Source: Caldifarciminota bacterium
GTDB taxonomy: Bacteria; Hydrothermota; E44-bin80
Direction of reading: 5' to 3'
DNA length: 9,738 nucleotides
Assembly (NCBI GenBank): GCA_023127905.1
Contig: JAGMEZ010000550.1
Coordinates: 1-9,738, forward strand
Shown: piece by piece, positions 6,245 to 9,738 of the stretch
Layout: every line of letters starts with the position of its first letter
How positions within the stretch are numbered: the stretch's first letter is position 1
The notes under the pieces: generated by a model
Told to the model about the DNA's origin: nothing
Database searches by the model: none
What the model saw: the letters and a program-made list of their open reading frames with translations, nothing else
Made by a program: the position numbers and the translations under genes

Positions 6245-7453
6245 ATGAAAATACTAAGTATCTTTGGGGCACTATTATTCTTTAGTGTAACTGCACAGGC
6301 TCAGACTATATTTTATTTCCAAAACAGTACTGTCGCTGTAGGTGAACCTATGCCAAATACCCACCAGACCGGGGATACCTTCATGGGAGGAACCTGGATA
6401 GGAAGGGCAATGTTATCAAATAAAGGGACATCACCAGAAACTTTATCAACAGATTGCTTTCCTGGTACAGGATACTATGAGTGTGTTACTTTCATATCTG
6501 AACCGATGTCTGCCCAAATCATTCCTGCAGGCGACTGGACGATTGATATTCAGACAGAAGTGACAAGAGCAGCTACTAAAATCTATGTAAGATATATGAT
6601 ATATCAGTGGGTGAATTCCACTGATGCCATCGGTACGATAATAGTAAATGCAACTTCCGATGTTACAAAATTTAGTAAAGAAAAGACGCTAATTACTGTG
6701 AGTAACATAGCCGGTTCGGGCTGCATACTTTCTGATGGAGATAAGATATGTCTCGACCTGGAAATGGACGTTGATTGCCCTTCAGGTCAGGCAGGTAATT
6801 TTGGATATTTTTATTACGGTAATAACAGTGTTGATACAAGTAGGTTAGTTTTTTTAGGCTCCATTACAACCATTGGTCTAACGGGTTTATCTGCAATTAG
6901 CACAGCACAAGGGATAAACCTTAAGTGGCGGACTGAGAGTGAAATGAATAAATTTAAATGGATAGTTGAACGTTCACTGAGCCCAAAAGAAGGCTATACC
7001 GTGATAGATGAGATTCCTGCACAAGGAAATTGTGCTACTCCAACTGAATATTTCCATTTAGATAGGAACGTTGAGGTAGGAAAAACCTATTATTATAAAT
7101 TAATAGATGTTGATTTAATTGGGAACCGTACGGTTCACGGTCAACTCTCAGCTACATTTTCAGGAAATGGCAGTAAGACAGTTAGCCTGCATTCCCCTTA
7201 TCCGAATCCGACTTTAAGAACAACGATGATTAGTTATGATGTGCCAGATAAATCTTTCATTTCCTTAGAAGTTTATAACATTGCGGGGCAATTGATAAAA
7301 ACATTAATGAATGAATTCAAGCACGCAGGAACTTATAAGCTGAGTTGGGATGGAACCAATGAGAGCGGAAAGTACGTTCCGGCTGGCATATATTTCTATC
7401 GTTTAACTTCCGACAATTTTACATCAACAAAGAGAATAAATATATTAAGATAA
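6245..7453 (+). CDS. Secreted jelly-roll/FN3-like protein with type IX-like C-terminal domain
   Basis: A 402-aa exported protein. Residues 1-19 form a textbook signal peptide with cleavage after AQA. Residues 20-205 are beta-rich and resemble a jelly-roll module found in surface proteins: an FYFQNST opening, an IIPAGDWTI strand, and an ending with FYYGNNS and SRLVF. This module carries five cysteines (71, 80, 160, 169, 178) that could pair outside the cell. Residues 212-305 look like the FN3-like domain seen in type IX cargo (LKWRTESEMN, VERS, YYYKLIDVD). Residues 318-402 are a FlgD-Ig / type IX sorting-type domain (YPNP, VYNIAGQLIKTL, WDGTNESG, PAGIYFYRL). No catalytic motif is visible; an adhesin or surface-binding role is inferred. 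It is the only long plus-strand gene here and converges on the protease gene, which has a related C-terminus. ATG 6245 is chosen for the signal peptide despite the missing SD. Confidence 0.87.
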   Translation: MKILSIFGALLFFSVTAQAQTIFYFQNSTVAVGEPMPNTHQTGDTFMGGTWIGRAMLSNKGTSPETLSTDCFPGTGYYECVTFISEPMSAQIIPAGDWTIDIQTEVTRAATKIYVRYMIYQWVNSTDAIGTIIVNATSDVTKFSKEKTLITVSNIAGSGCILSDGDKICLDLEMDVDCPSGQAGNFGYFYYGNNSVDTSRLVFLGSITTIGLTGLSAISTAQGINLKWRTESEMNKFKWIVERSLSPKEGYTVIDEIPAQGNCATPTEYFHLDRNVEVGKTYYYKLIDVDLIGNRTVHGQLSATFSGNGSKTVSLHSPYPNPTLRTTMISYDVPDKSFISLEVYNIAGQLIKTLMNEFKHAGTYKLSWDGTNESGKYVPAGIYFYRLTSDNFTSTKRINILR

Positions 7454-7463
7454 TAACCTCAAA

Positions 7464-7495
7464 CGTTAATCTTTTAATAACAAGAGGGATTAACG
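7464..7495. terminator. Hairpin between the two convergent genes
   Basis: CGTTAATC (7464-7471) and GATTAACG (7488-7495) are perfect inverted repeats. In plus-strand RNA, four further pairs, three of them G-U, extend the stem to 12 bp with an 8-base loop. The right arm contains the protease stop codon (7492-7490). No strong U-run follows on either strand, so it is a plausible but not canonical terminator for the 36-bp convergent gap. Confidence 0.5.
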
Positions 7496-9325
7496 GAGAA
7501 GGAGCATCTTTCCTGTTCTCACATAACCTCCTGCTGCAAACCTCACAAAATATATACCAGATACTACTCTCCTTCCCAATCCATCCCTGCCATCCCAATA
7601 AACACTGTGCTTGCCAGGATCATGCTGGCTATTAACTAAAGTCTTTATTAATTTTCCGCTAACATCATATATACTTAATACCGTGTAAACACTACGTCCA
7701 TCAGGTATCTGATACGTAATAAACGTTCCGTTATAAAAGGGATTGGGTGCGTTCCTTGAAAGACCAAAAACCTTTGGATAGACTGTCTTTTTGCTCTCCC
7801 CTACACCAACAGGCGTTGCTGTAAATGCTTCATAACAGTCCAATCTTCCAGCACCGTAATCAGTATCCTTCCCAGTAAGACCATAGTCAACCGAAGTTAC
7901 TTCAAGAATACTATCCATAATTGCCTGGGCGAGTCCCGAATTCTTAGATAGCATTAGTGCCATTGCGCCAGCAACATGAGGGGTTGCCATCGAAGTTCCC
8001 GACCACATTGGACCACCCACATATCCGTCATCAGTGCTGTAATCAAGAGATGTTATGCATACTCCAGGTGCACTTATGTCAGGGTCTATTAAACCCATTT
8101 CTGGATTATAGGGATAATCATTCCATGGGGGAATAGTATCCCATGTAACAGGACCCCTACTTGAAAAATCGGCAATACTATCAAGACTATCTGTAGCACC
8201 AACTGTTACAACAGCGCTCAGTCCACCAATTAATGTCTGATCTGGATGGAGCCAGGGAGGAGGTACATCCCCGGGTGTCCTAACATTATCGGGTATAGGA
8301 TTTGATGGAGATCCACCCTCATTACCCGCTGCAACACTCATTATTATTCCTCCTGCAAGTACAGCATTACACGTATTTCTCCACTGCTGCCTGTCTGGAT
8401 TCCAGTTATGGCACCATCCTAAAGACATACTGATTACATGTGCACCGTTATCTATCGAATACTGCATTGCCTCCCATACATCCGATTCGTTACCACCTCC
8501 ATAATTATTTAAAACCTTTAATGACATAACTTGAGCACCCGGTGCAACTCCGGTTTGAGTTCCACAAGTTCCATCACCTGCAACTGTTCCGGCACAGTGC
8601 GTGCCGTGTCCATTATCATCTATTGGATCACCATCATCGTTATAGAAATCGTATCCATAGTAATCATCTACATAACCATTACTATCATCGTCAAGTCCAT
8701 TACCGGGAATCTCTCCTGTGTTTTTCCAGATGTGGTCCTTGAGGTCCCTATGGGTATAGCGAACACCCGTATCAAGCACCGATACAATAATGTTCTCCCC
8801 CGTATAGCCAAGTGCCCAGACTTCGGGTGCTCTCACCAAATTGATATTCCATACTATATCTCTACCTACTGGTAAAGTCGGAGTTAATTTCTCTGGTCGA
8901 ACAATGAGTTCTCTCTCTTCATCCAAATCTATCGATCTAATGTCAGGAAGTTTAGCTATCTCTTCAATAACATCATTATGGGCTTCGAAACAAACTGCAT
9001 TCCCAAGCCATAGCGACCGTACTTGTTCTACCTTACCTTCTTCTTCCATACTTTCAAGATACAAAAGAATCCTCTTCTGGGATATGTCTCTTATCTTTTT
9101 CAGGTAATTAATAACAATCTCACGCCTCTCTGTAACTTCTTTTCCTTTAACAAGATTCATGAGATAAACCATATCAGCCTGTTCTTTCATTATTACATTT
9201 ACAGGAATTAATTCATTGTTTCCTATTTCTTCCATTTTTTCGCTTAGTTGTCGAGTGATAACACCACTGAATGCGAAAGAGTAAAAAAGAAAAAGGATTA
9301 CACAGATAAGTGTTAACCTTTTCAC
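7490..9325 (-). CDS. Secreted subtilisin-family serine protease (S8) with C-terminal sorting-type domain
   Basis: A 611-aa preproprotein from GTG 9325. The signal peptide covers about residues 1-20. An I9-like inhibitory propeptide spans roughly 38-138. The S8 catalytic domain follows (about 160-505), with D185 in VLDTG, H240 in NGHGTHCAG, oxyanion N335 in AAGNEG and S445 in GTSMATPHVAG, so the triad is intact. An Asp/Asn-rich insert between D185 and H240 (about 207-232) is typical of calcium-binding subtilases. Residues 521-611 are a FlgD-Ig / type IX-like domain (APNPF, IYDVSGKLIKTL, WDGRDGLGR, SGIYFVRF), probably cleaved or used for surface attachment. GTG 9325 is chosen because AGGAGG (9335-9330) lies four bases upstream and the signal peptide follows at once; an in-frame ATG at 9415 would precede the promoter's start site. 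It probably degrades extracellular protein. It is a single-gene unit, convergent with the 402-aa gene. Confidence 0.96.
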   Translation of the reverse strand: MKRLTLICVILFLFYSFAFSGVITRQLSEKMEEIGNNELIPVNVIMKEQADMVYLMNLVKGKEVTERREIVINYLKKIRDISQKRILLYLESMEEEGKVEQVRSLWLGNAVCFEAHNDVIEEIAKLPDIRSIDLDEERELIVRPEKLTPTLPVGRDIVWNINLVRAPEVWALGYTGENIIVSVLDTGVRYTHRDLKDHIWKNTGEIPGNGLDDDSNGYVDDYYGYDFYNDDGDPIDDNGHGTHCAGTVAGDGTCGTQTGVAPGAQVMSLKVLNNYGGGNESDVWEAMQYSIDNGAHVISMSLGWCHNWNPDRQQWRNTCNAVLAGGIIMSVAAGNEGGSPSNPIPDNVRTPGDVPPPWLHPDQTLIGGLSAVVTVGATDSLDSIADFSSRGPVTWDTIPPWNDYPYNPEMGLIDPDISAPGVCITSLDYSTDDGYVGGPMWSGTSMATPHVAGAMALMLSKNSGLAQAIMDSILEVTSVDYGLTGKDTDYGAGRLDCYEAFTATPVGVGESKKTVYPKVFGLSRNAPNPFYNGTFITYQIPDGRSVYTVLSIYDVSGKLIKTLVNSQHDPGKHSVYWDGRDGLGRRVVSGIYFVRFAAGGYVRTGKMLLLR

Positions 9326-9371
9326 ATTCCCTCCTTTGGTAAAATTTTGGTTTTTCTCCATTTCATAATGT

Positions 9372-9400
9372 AATATAGATATTTTTATATCCTTTGTCAA
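9372..9400 (-). promoter_or_regulatory. Promoter of the subtilase gene
   Basis: On the minus strand TTGACA (9400-9395) and TATATT (9377-9372) are 17 bases apart, predicting a start near 9365 and a leader of about 40 nt up to the SD (9337-9329) and GTG 9325. The spacer contains a small perfect dyad, GATAT-N4-ATATC (9378-9391). Confidence 0.85.
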
Positions 9401-9498
9401 GCGAAATAATTCCACTTTGCGGGTTAAATCCTGCGTGGTAGACGGGGCAGTCGCTTCGCTGGAATAGGTGCATTAAGAAATTGTGAGAAATTATGGGA

Positions 9499-9526
9499 TG
9501 TATGTTGTACGATGTAAGATGTACGA
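9499..9526 (+). repeat. Four tandem heptamers TGTANNN
   Basis: Exact 7-nt periods TGTATGT, TGTACGA, TGTAAGA and TGTACGA. The first four bases are constant and the last three mostly so. The layout matches the four TACTNNN heptamers at 4661-4688, although the words differ. Confidence 0.75.
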
Positions 9527-9554
9527 TTAAGTCCAAGGAACTTACAGCAACACC

Positions 9555-9573
9555 GCAAAAACATCGTTTTTGC
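9555..9573. repeat. Perfect 8-bp hairpin
   Basis: GCAAAAAC (9555-9562) and GTTTTTGC (9566-9573) pair around the loop ATC. No T-run follows directly on either strand, so it is listed as a palindrome and not as a terminator. Confidence 0.7.
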
Positions 9574-9578
9574 ACTCC

Positions 9579-9608
9579 AAAATAAAAAAGTTGGGGATAA
9601 ACCCCAAC
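9579..9608 (-). terminator. Rho-independent terminator-like hairpin, minus strand
   Basis: On the minus strand GTTGGGG (9608-9602, read as the complement) pairs with CCCCAAC (9596-9590) around a 5-base loop and is followed at once by TTTTTTATTTT (9589-9579). This is a canonical intrinsic terminator. It would serve a minus-strand gene beyond the right edge, or it may be part of a dispersed repeat. Confidence 0.65.
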
Positions 9609-9640
9609 GCTACAAAACACTAAACCCTATCGTTTAACTA

Positions 9641-9738
9641 ATTCCAGCCGAAGGCTTAATTCAATCCTGAGCTCCGCGAAGGATTGCTTCCAGCACAACG
9701 TGCTTACTTCCATTCCGAAGGGGAATCAATTCCACTCA
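9641..9738 (+). repeat. Array of small hairpins with a constant WTTCC-like linker
   Basis: Successive units begin with ATTCC or CTTCC (second unit: ATT only) and then carry a different stem-loop: AGCC-GAA-GGCT (9646-9656), CAATCC-N13-GGATTG (9662-9686), AGCAC-AAC-GTGCT (9692-9704), ATTCC-GAAGG-GGAAT (9712-9726). A fifth linker at 9729-9733 is followed by ACTCA at the window end. The linkers are similar while each stem differs but stays self-complementary. Confidence 0.65.

Larger units (their letters stand above)
9416..9738. other. Gene-free, palindrome-rich intergenic mosaic
   Basis: No credible coding sequence in 323 bases; the one open frame of modest length has no SD or family resemblance and runs through repeats. 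In order it holds GGTTAAATCCTGCG (9422-9435, also in the TPR-TPR gap), a minus-strand ATTCC-AGCGAAGCGACT unit (9465-9449), two copies of AGAAATT (9476-9492), four heptamers (9499-9526), a perfect 8-bp hairpin (9555-9573), a terminator-like hairpin (9579-9608) and an array of small hairpins (9641-9738). Confidence 0.75.

Noticed and set aside
8531..8875. Plus-strand open frames opposite the protease
   Set aside because: Shadow frames created by the Asp/Asn-rich codons of the protease; low-complexity His/Ile products and no SD.
9326..9415. Thirty-residue N-terminal extension of the protease from ATG 9415
   Set aside because: It spans the promoter and leader; GTG 9325 has a strong SD and is followed directly by a signal peptide.
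9499..9526. CRISPR-like array
   Set aside because: The periods are 7 nt without spacers, and no cas genes are present.
9363..9620. 85-codon minus-strand open frame across the right-hand gap
   Set aside because: Runs through a terminator-like hairpin, heptamer repeats and the protease promoter; no SD or family resemblance.

Overview
The window is AT-rich bacterial DNA with Shine-Dalgarno (SD) starts and near-consensus sigma-70 promoters. Two secreted proteins end in a FlgD-Ig / type IX-like C-terminal domain. A very long periplasmic TPR protein sits beside an outer-membrane barrel. Together these point to a Gram-negative, didermic, uncultivated lineage of the FCB/WOR-3/Cloacimonadota kind. 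That placement is inferred from protein style; no marker gene is present.

Layout. 1-21 (-): first seven codons of a gene running off the window, behind a strong SD. 105-1643 (-): TonB-receptor-like barrel without a plug. 1585-4566 (-): 993-aa exported protein of about 26 TPR-like repeats, overlapping the barrel gene by 59 nt. 4708-5043 (-): 111-aa cytoplasmic TPR protein behind a perfect TTGACA-17-TATAAT promoter. These four run in one direction and plausibly form one transcription unit with an envelope role. 5299-6006 (-): HAD-IA phosphatase whose consensus promoter lies directly on the ATG, so its mRNA should be leaderless. 6245-7453 (+): 402-aa secreted jelly-roll/FN3-like/C-terminal-domain protein. 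7490-9325 (-): secreted subtilisin-family protease with the same type of C-terminal domain, convergent with the 402-aa gene across a shared hairpin. 9416-9738: no credible gene; a mosaic of short palindromes, a heptamer repeat, a terminator-like hairpin and an array of small hairpins.

How the parts fit. The two convergent genes encode exported proteins probably handled by the same terminal secretion or anchoring route. The TPR/barrel pair looks like part of an outer-membrane assembly, and the truncated gene after it could be an ExbB/TolQ-type energiser, but only seven residues are visible. The HAD enzyme is a stand-alone housekeeping gene.

I see no complete novel defence or mobile system. 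The most unusual material is in the intergenic DNA: two four-copy heptamer arrays, 14-bp motifs shared between distant gaps, an 18-bp repeat touching the HAD stop codon, an operator-like dyad on a promoter, and the hairpin array at the right edge.
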